Shown piece by piece: positions 22,947-36,873 of a stretch of 64,000 nt of DNA. Source of the DNA: Viscum album. Taxonomy: Eukaryota; Streptophyta; Magnoliopsida; Santalales; Viscaceae. The number at the start of each line of letters is the position of its first letter. Within the stretch, counting starts at the first letter, position 1. Both the position numbers and the translations under genes were made by a program. The notes under the pieces were generated by a model. It was not told where the DNA came from, ran no database searches, and saw only the letters and a program-made list of their open reading frames with translations. The stretch is taken from the NCBI GenBank assembly GCA_963277665.1, contig OY728131.1, positions 1,395,152,688 to 1,395,216,687 on the forward strand. The letters are read 5' to 3'.

Positions 22947-25900
22947 TTATACCATCTGTCAAATAATTTCGTTCTCGAATTTTTTAGAATATTACTGCAT
23001 AAAACGATTCACTTGATTTTTCATCATAAGTTCCTCGGGTTCCCACGTTGCATCTTCCATCTCATGGTTTCTCCATAGAACATTCACCAGACAAGTCGTC
23101 CGTTTTCTCAGCCCTTGTTCTATGATATCAAGAATTATAATAGGATCTTCACAATAAGACACTTCAGGTTCTAGATTTTCAAAAAGGTTTCATGTACATG
23201 GAACTCAATTTACCTTTCATAAAAAATCGTATAACACACTTCCATGGATATACCTTCAAGAAAACATGATCTCCTTCAAGAAATTACAAATCCTTCCATC
23301 GGTTATCAACATCGCTCTTTTTTCAACATTGAGCTGTTTTGATATGGTTTTTAATAATCATCACTTTTTCCATTCTTTCCTCAACATGTTTTGGGCCTAC
23401 AAGTTTTCTTTCACCAAAATCATCCAAAAAAGATGGTCTACGAAATCTCAATCCATATTATGCTTTATATGGTGCCATCTGAATACTTGAATGGAGGCTA
23501 TTGTTATAGGAAAATTCTACCATAGGTAAATGTTGATCCCAAAAACATTGAAAGTCATGTGATCAAGATCACAACATGTCTTCTAAGGTTTGAATATTCT
23601 GTTCTGATTGTCCATCAGTTTGAGGGTGGTAGGCAGTGCTCAAATGAAGTTCAGTATCCAAGGCCTTCTGAATAATTTTCTAGAATATTGATGTAAAATA
23701 GGGATCATGGTCAGAAACAATTGATAGGGGTACATCATGATGTCATAAAACTTCATAAATATACAGTCATTCTTAACATTCAAGTGTTAAATCTTCTCTT
23801 ATAGCAAGAAAATGTGTTAACATAGTAAGATGATAAAAAATGAATGATATTGCATCATTCCTTCTAAGAGGATATGGCAGTCCCATGGAAATTTCCATCA
23901 TAATATCATCCCATTCCCACTCAGGTATTGGAAGAGGATTCATGACATTTCTAGGATGTTTCCTTCCAGTATTCACTTATTGGAAAACCATACATCATGA
24001 CACATAATCAGCAATCTCTCTCTTCATGTTGTCTCACCAAAAATGTTCCTTGAAATCCCTCAACATCTTAGTTCTACCAGGGTGTTTAGAGAAATTGGAG
24101 CTATGTGCATCAGCCAACAATTCCCTTTTTAGATCAGCTATATCAGGAACAAAAAGTCTCTTCCAAAAATAAAAAAAAACCATCTTCATATATGAATTCT
24201 ATCAATATCCCATAGTTTAGAGCTCTAATTTTCTTTTGAAACACCTCATCATCAGTCTGAGAATTTATTATATTTTCTAGTAAATATGGTTTAGTAACAA
24301 TTTGTAAATTTATTGATATTTTACATTCCATGATTATTCCCATATCCTTATTTACTACATCCATGAACAAAGATCCCTTTCAAATATCATATTGTTCAAA
24401 ACTCCATGATCTATTATGCTCAAAGCATATTCCACCTTATTTTCCACCATGGCTGGTAGTGTATAGTCAAATCAAAATCCTTGAGTAGTTAAAGCAATCG
24501 ACTTTTCCTCATGTTGAGTTCTTTCTGTGAGAAAATATTCTTCAAACTCTTATTATCAGTATATATATATATCATTTTTCACCATATAGATAGTGTCTCG
24601 AGAACTTAAAAGAAAATATTACAGCATCTAACTCATGATCATGAGTGGGACAGTTTTTTTCATGAATTTATAGTTGTTGTGATGCATATGAAATAACTCT
24701 ATCATTCTGCATAAGCACACAACCAAGGAATTTTTTTGAAGCATCAGTATAAAAAAATACATAATTCCCCAATAGTAGTGGCAAGATAAGAGCATTGACT
24801 AATATTCTCTTCAGTTCATCAAAACATTATTCACACTGTTTTGTCTAAACAAATTTAACCCCTATACGTGTGAGCCTGGATAAGGCGTTAGCGAATCGGG
24901 AAATATTCTGGACCAAATTCCAATAATAACCAACTAAACTAATAAAACTGTGTACCTCCATTATACACTTTGGTGCTGGATATTCTTGTATTGATCTTGT
25001 CTTAGAAGTATCAACAGAGTTTACATCTTTAGAGACAGTATGGCCATGAAATGAAATTTGTTGAAGCTATAATTCATACATGCTAAACCTTTCATATAAT
25101 TCATACTGTATGAGGGTTTTCATAATAGTGTGCAAGTAATTCTCATAACCTTCATAGATTTTGGAGTAAACAAATATATAATTGATAAATACCACTACAA
25201 AGTCATCAATGTATTCCTTGAAAACTCTATTCATTAGATCCATGAAAATAGAGGGTGCATTAGTTAGTCCAAACGGCATTACAGTATACTCGTAATGCTC
25301 GTACCTAGTTAGAAATGCTATTTCTGGAATGTATTCCTTTTTCACACACAATTGATGGTATTAGATCAAAGGTTAATATTTGAAAAATATTGAGCTGCGT
25401 GAATTTGATCGAATAAATCATTGATGCAAAATAGGGGATACTTGTTCTTTATTATTATAGCATTGATCTCCCTATAGTCAATTGACGACCTCATAGATCC
25501 ATCTTTCTTCTTAACAAAAAGAATAGGGTCTCCCCATGTAGAAACACTAGGGAGAAAAAATTTCGTATTACTCAATTCTTCTAGTTTCTTCTTTAGTTCC
25601 ACTAATTCCACAGTGGCCATTATATAAGGGGTCTTTGATATGGGCCTTGAACCAGGAATTACATGAATGGAAAACTCAATTTCTCATTCTGGAGGATGTA
25701 TAGGTAAATATTATGGAAACACATTAACATATTCTTGTACAATAGGTATGTCCTCTATTCCAACATTATCTTCCTCACCCATAGTTATTTCCTTCTCTTC
25801 CTCCCCAATAATTGAAATTATTAGAGCTACTGGGGGTGGATCTATATAATAATCACGTGGTGACGATTCTACTCTAAAGATATGGTACTGATTATCGTCA

Positions 25901-27806
25901 TCGAAAATTGTAACCCCCTTTTTATTACAATAAATTCTCTCTTCATGGTCTGAAAGACAATACCCACCGAGGATTATATCAAATTAAATCATGGGTACAA
26001 CGATGAGATCAGCAGATAAAGAATATTTATATGCCAAAATGGTAACTGATTCAAAAAACATTATTGTAATGATACTCCCCTTAATAGTTTTGACTGACAA
26101 CTCACTTGTTAAATCATGTTGTAAATATCTAATTCTCTTAGAAAACTATGATGATATGAAAAAATTTGATGATCCAGAATCTATTAAAGCATTGTCCAGT
26201 CTTGTGGAAACCATTAAATTACCATCGACAACATCTTTCAGAGCTTCAACCTCAACAGTAGTGATCTCATAATATTTGCCTTGCATCCTTGGCCTTTTCT
26301 GAGGAACGTTTCCTTAGCGCTTAGGAAATTCATTATCAGAATTCCCCATTTCTCTACAATTGTAGAATTTAACATTGACAACCACTTTCTTTCCCTTGCA
26401 GTCACAATCTTGGTGGCCTTTTCACCATAATTGAAATAGAATCTCATTCCATTTAGGAAACTACCAGGGTGTTTCTTCCCAGATTTACCATAGGATCAAT
26501 ATTCAACTTTTCCCTTCTTCTCCTTATTTTCATTTCCAGAGTGTTCAGCAAATATCTTCTTCTCTTCCTTTGCTTTAAAGTTTTAAGATGTAGATAATTC
26601 CATTTCTGTCTTGATATCAAATGAGACAATATCTTCATACGATGAGAAGGATTTTGAGACTAATTCTCAATGGAGAAATGGTTATAACCCTTTAAATAAT
26701 CAATCAATCTTACTCCTTGGGCTATGTATATAATCTAATTCATGCCTTTCTAACATTTTAATGTTTCCCTCATACATTTGGACATTCTCTTCCTCTTTTT
26801 TCCTCAGACTCAATAATTGTCTTTCTATATCCACTCAATGGTCATGAGGAAGTTTTTTTCCTATGAAAATATCTTTAAACATCCTATATTACATTTTTAT
26901 ACTTCTTTATATTATTTTGTGTTTTGAATTAATGACTACCATTGATCTGCATCTCCCGTGAGGTGATAAACTGCCATGAAAACTTTTTTCCCTTTCTCTA
27001 CTCCCAAAATCATGAAATATTTTCTCTAAAGATCATATACATTGCTCAGATACAAATGGATTTGTAGTCCTATTATGTGTTGGTGGTTTTTGAATCATGA
27101 AGTGGTCTATCATTGATCATCTGCATTGTGGATCAGGGTGGTCTATACAGGTAAGGTTATTATTCATAACCTGAGTGAGTTGTCCCAGTATGGTGATAAG
27201 ATAATCAACACCAATTGCATCACCATCTTCAATATAATTATATTGATTAGGATGGAAATCCCCACATGGATTACATGTGTTGATATGGTTTCAATTCCAT
27301 CAACTCTTTTCCATTTCTAAACAATGGAATACACTACACTAGATTATGAATCAGAATACATAATTACAAACTTGTAAAAAACTTAATATAAATTGAACAG
27401 ATTATGGATATAATTCATAGTCATAAAAAATCATTGAGGAGGTATATACTCATAAATCATTTATAATGGTTTGTAAAGAAATTGTGAAATATACTAAGCA
27501 TATCCCCTGAGAGTGTCGTAACCAAGAGTGCAGTAAGGCCCGTTGTCATGTACCAGGATTCCATGGGTCATGCACGAAACTCCTTGTTAGAGTTTTCACA
27601 CCAAGGTACATCTCTTCCAAAGCCACCTCTAACTACTCTTATCCAGAAAGGGATGTATTTGTTGAAAACCTCACAAAATATCAACATAAAAAAATTATAG
27701 GATTTTCTTATATACTAATCATCAAATTCTATCTTAGGGTAATGTTCTCTAAAAAGAGTTTTTAAAAATCTAGCTTCTAAGGATTGTACTAAAATTACTC
27801 TGATAC
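22947..27806 (-). pseudogene. Gypsy-A gag-pol remnant
   Basis: On the minus strand the domains run from high to low coordinates. Gag remnants lie at about 27400-26300 (basic KQRKRRR segments and a CREMGNSDNEFP knuckle remnant). A protease block ALIDSGSS is near 26200 and FDIILGG near 25960. Reverse transcriptase spans about 25620-25060 ([34 protein letters not shown]). RNase H lies at about 24900-24470 (FFYTDASKK, VISYASQQL). Integrase lies at about 24050-23560 (SIVSDHDPYF, YHPQTDGQSEQ), followed by a C-terminal tail. The reverse transcriptase active site reads FINYI near 25180 where FIDDI is the family form, so both catalytic aspartates are lost. Many stops and frameshifts exist; nothing functional is expected. 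Confidence 0.85.
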
Positions 27807-27818
27807 CAACTATAATGC
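27807..27818 (-). other. Gypsy-A primer binding site (initiator tRNA-Met type)
   Basis: The minus strand reads TGGTATCAGAGT two bases from the LTR edge. This matches the usual plant gypsy primer site TGGTATCAGAGC at 11 of 12 positions. Confidence 0.85.
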
Positions 27819-27820
27819 CC

Positions 27821-30800
27821 CGACCCCCGTTACCCAGAGTCGGTGAATTATTACATAACATTGGAAAGAAACAATGAAATAGTTATCGAAAGACCGATCA
27901 ATTTATTAGCCTTGGAAGTACTAGATACCTTCATAAGTTTTATATTACATCATGAAATAAAAACAACATTATGTTTCCTTTAAATACAATCATCTCTCTT
28001 AGAATATCCCTGTAGGTCTATCATAATATACATCTTCGCATCCTGGAAAAAATAAAACATAGAAAGGGGTGAGCTAAGGTGCTCATTAAGGATAACAATA
28101 TAGCGGAAACTTTGATAAATAAGCATAAACATTTAAAGCAATGTAAAAGACAAAAACATAATCCTTTTGAATTTAAACTTCAACATTATATGGAAATTAT
28201 AAATCAAGCAATTCCACTTACTTATTCACATGGATATTCTAATAGTCGAATAATCACATGAAATATCAATAACCAATTTCATAATGATGGAATGCATAAT
28301 GCTAGACTTCATAACCACATAGTTAAGGCATAGTTCCAAGATTGCAAATAAATTTTTTTCAAGGATTTGTGAAAAGAAACTAGTTTCTCTCATGATACCT
28401 ACCAATTCATCAAGGAGCTATAGTGGGGTCCATCTGTCACTTACTAAGTCCAATGCATTCCTCATAGGAAAAGGGTGAAACATAACAAAAAAAATCGTAT
28501 TAAAACTAGCATACGAAATGTTAATAAATTATCCATAAACCATGAATGGTATAAAAATAACATATCCACAGTATAACATATCACAAAACCTTCAATACAA
28601 TATAGAATATTTGTATCATAATAAATCTACTTCAAACAAAAGTAAAATCCATCAATGGATATTGACATAGATGAAATAAAAACTATCTGATAGAAATATC
28701 TCTTTCTATTTTGAATTCAATTAAATTTCACATAATTATAAATGAAAAAATTTATTTTTAAAATATTCTTATAATCTTGTAAGGGAAGATTCTAAGGTTT
28801 TATAATGGCAGAAAATATATGCACCCACCGTATAAGTTAAAAAACATTGTTACCTTATTTTGTTGAAGAGTTCATAAAGTACATTGTTTAGAAAACAACT
28901 GAATTATTACTTTCAAAACATTTTATAAAAAGTAAAACAAGGGTATAAATGACGTTAACCCATATTTTAGGAAATAGAAAAAATATATTGAAAAACATTT
29001 TTTAGAAAAAATGTATGGGATACAGGGATGGTTACGACTACTATGATGTTCAAATCTGTGTTGTTTTGTGTTTTTTATTGTTTTGGATCTCTTGAACTTG
29101 ATTGGCATTGTATGATGGGCACCAAAAACCATTAAACCGGCTTTTATAAAATAAAAAATATGATTGGAGGGATTATAATGAAGTCCTAGTATATACTTAT
29201 GTATAAAAATCCTCAGATAAATAAAGAGATTGTAAAATTAACAATTACCTTGTACTTTTCCTTAGTTGAGGGTACATTAACCTCCTATATTATAGTTTAA
29301 TCACTGATATTAAAATATACAAGAAACACTTAAATAAATATTATATCATATATTATATACTAATATTTCTTTGTTAATAATATTTTAGTAGTATCATTAT
29401 TTCAGGTGTTAACTGATTCAGCTTCCATTATATGTTTTGTCATGTAAGTCAAGTTTTTGTGGATAAGATGTATTTGATTCATATCCATAATGATATTAAG
29501 TTCATAAACTTTATTCTTAATCATGAAATGAAAATTATTCTTCAATGGTTATTATGGGGAATGAATCTCATTGCGTTCGTGGAGACCGTAATCTGTGCGT
29601 ACGCACGAGCGACAATACCATTCAATTGAAGGTGAAATCATATAAAATTGAATGTTATATCATATATACATAATCATTAACATGTTATATTTATTATTTA
29701 CATAAATAATAAATCATAATTATATGCATCCAAATAATAAAGTGTTGAATAACAACTACACCACAACGTGGAGATGATGTATGGTGACTTTTTTCATTCA
29801 TAGGATGGATAGAATAATAAATATAGTTGTACTATATTTATAATAACATAAAACTATGAATAAGGTACTGGAGTTATTATTTTTTTATTGTAATAACTAA
29901 GAAAAAAGAAGTGGAAGAAAAGAATAACTTGAAAGAGGTGGTGAAATAATTTCCTCTTTTTCGGGTGCTTCCTTTTGATTTGATCAAAAGTGATCCTTAA
30001 TTTCGCTTTTGATCAATAGAAGGCCTCTAAGATGATGTGAGGGTAGTTGGGAGCATATTTGGGCAGGGTTTCACTGAGACAAATTGCTTTTGAGGTGTGA
30101 TTTTGAGAGAAGGGGACGTCCCCTTTTATAAGAGAGGTGAGGGTCACTTTAGGAAATATTTGAACTAATATTTTATAATTAAATAATTTGTATTTTCTAA
30201 TGGAACCAAAAAGGTTTATTTCGAGTCTAAGGTGGGTAATGGTCGAAAACCTCTCAACTAATAGGTTTTAGATAGTTTTTGGTCACCATATCAACCTTAT
30301 CTATTAGATTTAACTCTTAGTTAAATATTTTGACATTTACTATGTCTCTATGTATTTTTATATTATATGGTTAATAAACATTCTATAAACAGCCAAGAGA
30401 ACCCCAAGTGGTTAATTATTGATATATCTAACCTTATCTAATTATTGATATATCTAACCTTATCTAATCCAGTAGTTCAAAAAATATATATATTAAAATA
30501 TTATATCAATTAATAATATAGTATTTCTTTTAAACACTCAATTATATCAATTTTGACACTATTTAGTATTTGATTTTTTTGAAAGCCATAAAAATTTTAT
30601 CAATTGGAATAAATTTTATTTAATAAACCCTGACATGTCATTTTAACCTATAAAATTAGTTTAATTTATCATAAGTCTCAATTAAAATTTCTTTGGATAT
30701 TTATAATATCAATTATTTTAATATTTCAATAATAAGGTAATTACTGCATCATCATTGTGTCATAAATAAATTTAATTATTTAATGTCTAAAAATTCTAAA

Positions 30801-31706
30801 CAAAATACTGTTACGTAGGAAATTATTTTATCTTTATTATGATAATTTATAGTTGAATTTATCTTATGTATAACCCTGTATCAATAATGGATTAGTTATT
30901 AAACTTTGAATTTAACACTTTTAACTCTTCTTTAAATAAAATAATAATAAATGTACTAATATAATCAAAGTGGGTCAAGAAGATCGTATATTATTCCTAA
31001 GGTTGATTTTTTTCGAAATTAACTTATCCAATAAAATTAGGACATGTGTTAGGTTAATTATAATATCATATTTACCTTTAATTACCCTATTTACTTTTAA
31101 CTGTGGAAAATAAAAGACAAAAGGTACTATTCACCCAAAATTATTTTCATCTTATTCAGCCACATTTTACTTACAGATTTCAACCATGTCTCTTAGATTT
31201 TTTAAATTCAACTCAAAAAAGTGTTAAAATTATGTTTTATGCAAATTTGTAAATGATCCTTCAAGGTGGGTAAAAGACGGTAAAAAGTTAAATAAAATTA
31301 TATATATATATATAATATTATTATAATATGACTTCGATGTGTTACATTGATAATATAAAGTTATTATGTATCTATTTCCACATAATATAAATTTATATAA
31401 AATAACTAATTATTTAAATAAAGTGTCGGTTTTAGTCAATAACGTAGTGTTTTTTCACTATTCAACACAATTTGAATGTTTTCAGAAAATTACCATAAAT
31501 TCACCCTAAGCTAATTTTGATCATCTGAATCCAAAAATGATGTCCATTTTAGAAAATAAAATTTATAAAATTTTAAAAAATGTGGGTATTACTATTCATA
31601 ACAGCTATTTTGATTTGTCATGGTGTGTTAAAACTCTAAGTTGCGTACTACGTAAGCTATTGAATTATTCAAAGGAAAATGTACCGTGGAAGCTTAGGGT
31701 GTTAAA
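27821..31706 (-). repeat. Gypsy-A 5' LTR
   Basis: It aligns with 19251-22946. It carries a TATA-like TTATAAAAGGGG on the minus strand near 30120-30133, after a GGTGAGGGTCACTTTAGG block. A local duplication, ATTGATATATCTAACCTTATCTA, occurs twice near 30418-30467 and only once in the other LTR. ORFs inside (28079-28261, 28923-29132, 29432-29629) have no recognisable domain. Confidence 0.85.
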
Positions 31707-32244
31707 AAGTATGTATGATGCATTGAGATAAATTTAAAATCATAAAATCACTTCTAAATATAATGAAAATGTGATTTTAAGAAAAATTAGTTTTTTTATT
31801 AATAACTGAAAAATTACAATTTTTAGAAAATTATCAACAAATCAACTTAAGTGATTTTTAAAATTCTGGTTCCAAAAAATGATTTTTATTTTATCCAAAG
31901 AATTTTCTACATTTTTTTAATATTAATTATATCTATTTTATCATAGAAATAAATAAGAATCACTTTCTAAGGAAAACATAAATTTAACGAAAAAATTGAA
32001 TTTACTAAAAATTATGAGAAAATTCAAATAAAAATAAATAATTCATTTGTAAAGAGTTGGAAAATTATTTATTTCATTATATTGTTAACAATATTCATGC
32101 CCTAAAATTTAAAGAAAATTTTAAAACATTATTTTTAATATTATTTTTTGGTTTATTTACTCTTGATGTTGCGGGAAATTTAAATTATCGAAAAAAGTAA
32201 TTTATTTCAAAAAGAGCCATACCATAAAATCTTATGGTGTTACA
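31707..32244 (-). repeat. Gypsy-D LTR terminal segment
   Basis: It ends with TTATGGTGTTACA, whose reverse complement TGTAACACCATAA is a typical gypsy LTR start, directly before a G-run purine tract on the minus strand. Internal blocks resemble the U3 of gypsy-A (AATCAACTTAAGTGATTTTT, GGTTCCAAAAAATGATTTTT). Confidence 0.65.
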
Positions 32245-32260
32245 TTAACCCCCCCTAAAA
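32245..32260 (-). other. Gypsy-D polypurine tract
   Basis: The minus strand reads TTTTAGGGGGGGTTAA immediately before the LTR start TGTAACACC. This is the position and composition of a plus-strand primer. Confidence 0.7.
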
Positions 32261-34650
32261 TGAATGTATACCTTGAAATTAATCACTTGTGAACAAATAA
32301 ATGGTGATACATCTACATCATTAAATCCTTAATTTTCCATATAGTTTCCTCAAATTTTCGGTTTCTCCACAAAACATCAACCAGATCATTAGTCTTGTTC
32401 TTTAGACATTATCTCTATGATCAAAAATCAATAATTGTTGTTCCTAATAAGAGAGATATTTATCTAGAAATTTAAAATCTGAGATTAGAAAATTTTAAGG
32501 AATAGATATGTACATATTAAATTGAAATACATGGAACATATAAGTATCTTTAGAGAGATTCAGTGGAAGAGATAATCAATAAGCTACCATCCCGATCCGA
32601 TCATGAATTTCAAAAAATTACAGCCTTGAAATTTGTAATTGGAACATAAAATCAATGCAGGACATTTTAAAATTCTGTTATGGGAAACCCACATCATAAT
32701 ATGTTTCAATTAAACTTCTTCTTAATATTGGGAATGTAAAAGGTATAGGACACCACAAAACTAGAATTCAAATTAGGATAAAATTAGTGGAAATTGAAAA
32801 TATGGACATTGAAGGGAATTATAACTACCATGTTCTAATGGATAATGATAGAGAATATGGTCAAGATAAGGATAAAGGCCCAAAAACCATAGAATAATTT
32901 TTTTAAAGGTTATTGATATTACCATAAAATATGATAATATGAGAAAATTTTATTTCAATATCCATTGAGAAAATATAATTACTTTATTTAATCTCATATG
33001 TAAAATATCACACTTTCATTGTTCATTGATCAAGTTTTTCTCTATTTTGTACTTTATTAAATCAAGAGGAAATTGTAATACATGAAGAACTAGTGGATCA
33101 TAAGATCCATAATGGGATGAAAATTCATTCCTTATATATCAAGTTATCATTATTAAAAATGGTTATGATAGGTTATCTAATATGAATAAATATTAATATG
33201 GTCAATTAATACATTGATCCCTCCAATCCCATACAAATTTTAATGTAACCAATATAGTCAATTGCATTCTAAATTAATAAAATACAACACATTAAAATAA
33301 ATGATCAAAATTTATAAAAATTAATATATCAATAATATCTGAAAAACATGATATAGCTGTTAATTGTCACACAAAAAACATGTAAAAAACATATTCACTT
33401 ATTCTGTTGACAAATGGTAATAACCTGAATTACAATATAACCTTTGTGAAAATAGGAATGATTACAAAAATTAACTATTTCCATATAAAATTATTCCAAA
33501 AATTATATAAAATAATTCAATAAAAAAACATGCCATTATGTTATAAATAAGTTCTAATGTCAGTACTACTATACCATTTATTTATTCAAAAAAATATCAT
33601 CATCTCATTATTATCCCAAAATCAGGCACATATGAAGGGTTTTCTTCCCCTAAGTCATGTGTTCTAAAAAACTATCACCTTATCACCTCAATAAATATTC
33701 GGGGTTACCAGTACCCTCCAATATATACTTCTACATCTTAAGGAACAACTAAAGTGGAAAAATACTTATATCATTCATTATACCATTATACCATAGATGT
33801 ACATCTATAACATTATTCTTCAATATAAACACTTAATCGTTAAACGATTTCTTAATCCATTAACCAACAATTGTTTTTTTATTTCTTATTACTTCTATCA
33901 TATCATATGTCATTTTTAGTCTCTTCATCATTGTCTATATAACCATTACCCATACAACATTTCTTATTACCTTCCCAATCTTTCCCCCTATGGCATCAAT
34001 TTGACTAATTCAAATACATTGCACATTTCAAACATTTAACCATCTATTATGAATCAATAATATTATTAATATCATCCACTTCATTAACTATACCTTTCAA
34101 TTTTTCATTTGAATTAATTACATTGATCCCTTTTTCCACACAGAAAATATATTTCAATTCCTTTGAAACATTCTCATTTATTCTTATTCACACATGCTTT
34201 ATATAAGGAAAATTGAATCACCATCATTCCCTTATTAGATGGGTCAGAAAAATCCCCAAAGATAATATTATTGAATATATTATGATATGTATGATTAGGC
34301 ATAGTAACAAGGTTCTTCCTTCTGACTCTTATTTTTTTTTGGTTTCTCATGAGGAAGATCGTTCTATTTTCCAACACATTCACTATTAACATTATTCCTC
34401 CTTGTTGCAACTATTTTATAAAACCCAAATTTCATTGTCTGAGAAACACTAATAATAGCGGGAAAGAAACATAATCAATGAAAATTACTTATATAATTTC
34501 AATAAATGAAACTTTATATTAAACATAGTTTATCCATGATCATTAACAAAACTCTATGATTGTATCCTCAACATATCCTTACTGTTCAAACAATGGTTTT
34601 CCCATCCTAGTTTCTAATGTATAACTAAAATATACTTTTATACCAACTAT
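32261..34650 (-). pseudogene. Gypsy-D interior, wasted and shortened
   Basis: Near 32330-32420 the sequence aligns with the end of gypsy-A pol (TTCCTCAAATTTTCGGTTTCTCCACAAAACATCAACCAGA against the 23030-23090 block). This places the pol C-terminal end here, on the minus strand. The rest has no clear domain and the interior is only about 2.4 kb, so most of gag-pol is deleted or unrecognisable. The minus ORF 34174-34410 has no recognisable motif. Confidence 0.5.
34634..34645 (-). other. Decayed gypsy-D primer binding site
   Basis: The minus strand reads TGGTATAAAAGT, a decayed form of TGGTATCAGAGT. It keeps the neighbouring TATAGT seen beside the gypsy-A site. Confidence 0.55.
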
Positions 34651-34942
34651 AATGAACCATAATTTTCATACATGGATATTACAAATAAATATAATAATTT
34701 TCAATACATAAAATAAATAACTATGCCACAAAATTATACTTTTACTACACTTAGAAACTTTGAACCAAAAGAAACTAGATAATAAAAATCTCTATCACAT
34801 CCCAAAATTTCATCATGTCTAGTACCCTTATAAGAAATTTCCAACTTAAAATATTTATTTATATCCTTGCAGAAATTAAATATAAAAAAGGGTGAGATTA
34901 TATACTTAGTAAGGTTAAACATACTAGATATCAATCCAATAG
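34651..34942 (-). repeat. Start of the second gypsy-D LTR, interrupted by a copia element
   Basis: The segment follows the decayed primer site and resembles the first 300 bp of the gypsy-A LTRs. The clearest match is AAATATAAAAAAGGGTGAGATTATATACTTAGTAAGG against AAACATAGAAAGGGGTGAGCTAAGGTGCTCATTAAGG at about 28055-28091. It stops at the copia LTR near 34943. Confidence 0.55.
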
Positions 34943-36873
34943 TTTCCGAGCGCAATTGAACCGTTTGATTGGTGGTTCCCAATATTGTATTTTTTCATGA
35001 TAGATGATTTATCCAAGTTCTATATGATATTTATACACTGTGATCAGAGTAACTGAATCAATGATAAATAATATTAATAATTATAGAACAGGAGATTTAT
35101 ATTATCATTACATATTATTGATAATCAATTTAATTTAATAAGAATTACCTAGGAAGAATTCTTTCTTCAATGATGAACCCTATGACAGATCTGAGGTGCA
35201 TTATCTTTGTGTTATAGAATCCATGTATACATTTCCTCTATTGATGATCCATAAGTGTTCCATGAATCTCAAGAAATCGTTAAATGAGTCTTCATGTTCA
35301 ATCACAGAATATCAATGCGCTTCTTCATCCACCTGATCACCTTAAGAATCGCTTCCAAAGAGTTCTACTTGATCCGGTAGAAGGAGATTTCTCTATATTC
35401 ATCGGGGAGTTCTTGGAGAAGTTATCCTATAAAATTGAGAGGATTATCTAGGATTCTTGTTCACAATGAAGAAAATTAATTGGCTCTTGAGAAATTAATA
35501 TACATGGGTATTTATTTTTATAGGGTAAAAATAAAAAAAATTGCACAAGTTCCCTTAATTAATTATTTAATCCAAAAAAATCCACATGTCAAATAGTAAT
35601 ACCAATGTTATTATTTATCAACATGAACTTAACATGATATTAATAATTAAATATTATTTAATAAACTAATATCATATATTAATATTTCTAACCTTAACAT
35701 TAAACTCGGTCTTGAATTCCACCAAAATATTTATCACACCTTAAATAATGTCAATTTATTTACCAGTTAAATATCACTACATTATTCACCAATAAATAAA
35801 TAAATATTATAATTACTAAAAAAAGAAATTTATATTTATATGTGATCAAGAATAAATTAATAATTATTAAACCACGTATGGGAATAATATTTCTTCAACA
35901 AGTTTAGTAAATAATATTATATTATTTAATTGAGATTTTGGATACACTTAGTGTGTGACCTTCTAGGATTATTTCTCAGAGGAATTTGGAGTTTTAGCCT
36001 AATATCCAAGGATAGAATCCAAAAAAATGTCAAGAACCCATAAAGAATGAATTTAATGCTACACAGACATGTCACCTTATATGAACACTTACTAGGTAAT
36101 ATAATCACTTTATCATAATATCACAAATCGAGATGGATGCATGCCAGTGTAATCATCCTATATGATCAATATCTATTTCATTGACTTTCTAAAATTAGCA
36201 CATTTCTAAAGATCAGTGTGCATGTGGAATTATTTTGGCTATATCATTTCCATCAAAGGGACAGATATATCAACTATTGTTAAAGAGCACAAGTGATAAA
36301 TATGTTCTCACATTATTCATTAAGGTAATAATACTCATGAGGTACTCAGCATTTCCTACCTCACCGAGAACATCTATCATCATGGTTTTCATCAGTACAT
36401 ATATGTGTGTGACTCATAAAACACATTAATTATAATCATTAAGTCTTAGGACCAATAAAATAGTTTGTAGATAGGAACATCTAATAAGATATAGAAATGT
36501 CTATTTCCTACCATCGGTTCTCGTTCTTATAATATCCAAACTAGATATTTCCAATGGTGTACACCATAGGAAGGTGCATTAAATATCTATGATTCTCCAC
36601 CCTAATTATCCTATAAGATATTTGTCCCGGAAGTGATATTTTTTGGCAATAGAACACATATTTAATCATAGTGTCACAGAACATCCAAGTTCTCATCATA
36701 TGGGGGAACGACTATGGCCATTTAGTGCAACAACTAATCTTATAAAGTTATGACATTATATGTTCCAAAAAAGAACAATCAGGATGTGATAAGAATTTTA
36801 TAATTATTGTAATCCATGAATATAATTTTATCATAAATTATAAATAATTGGTTCGAGGGAGAAAACCCCAACA
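34943..36873 (-). repeat. Copia 3' LTR
   Basis: On the minus strand it starts TGTTGGGGTTTTC at 36873. The interior side has a purine-rich tract (AAGTGGAAGTCGGAGTG) at 36874-36890. It aligns with 43131-45055. The left border is approximate because the terminal bases have diverged. Confidence 0.75.

Larger units (their letters stand above)
19251..31706 (-). mobile_element. Gypsy-A: Ty3/gypsy LTR retrotransposon, degenerate, about 12.5 kb
   Basis: Two long LTRs (about 3.7 and 3.9 kb) in the same orientation flank a minus-strand gag-pol. The tRNA-Met primer site touches the right (5') LTR. LTR ends read TGTAATACCCC (22946 downward) and GGAAGCTTAGGGTGTTAAA (31689-31706). The LTRs differ at many positions and by indels, so this is an old insertion. 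A clean target duplication is not resolved: TATGTA occurs at 19247-19252 and again at 31710-31715, offset by a few bases. It appears inserted in the gypsy-D LTR. Confidence 0.85.

Noticed and set aside
19247..31715. TATGTA as the gypsy-A target duplication
   Set aside because: The right-hand copy is about four bases away from the apparent LTR end and the LTR termini differ, so I keep it only as a possibility.
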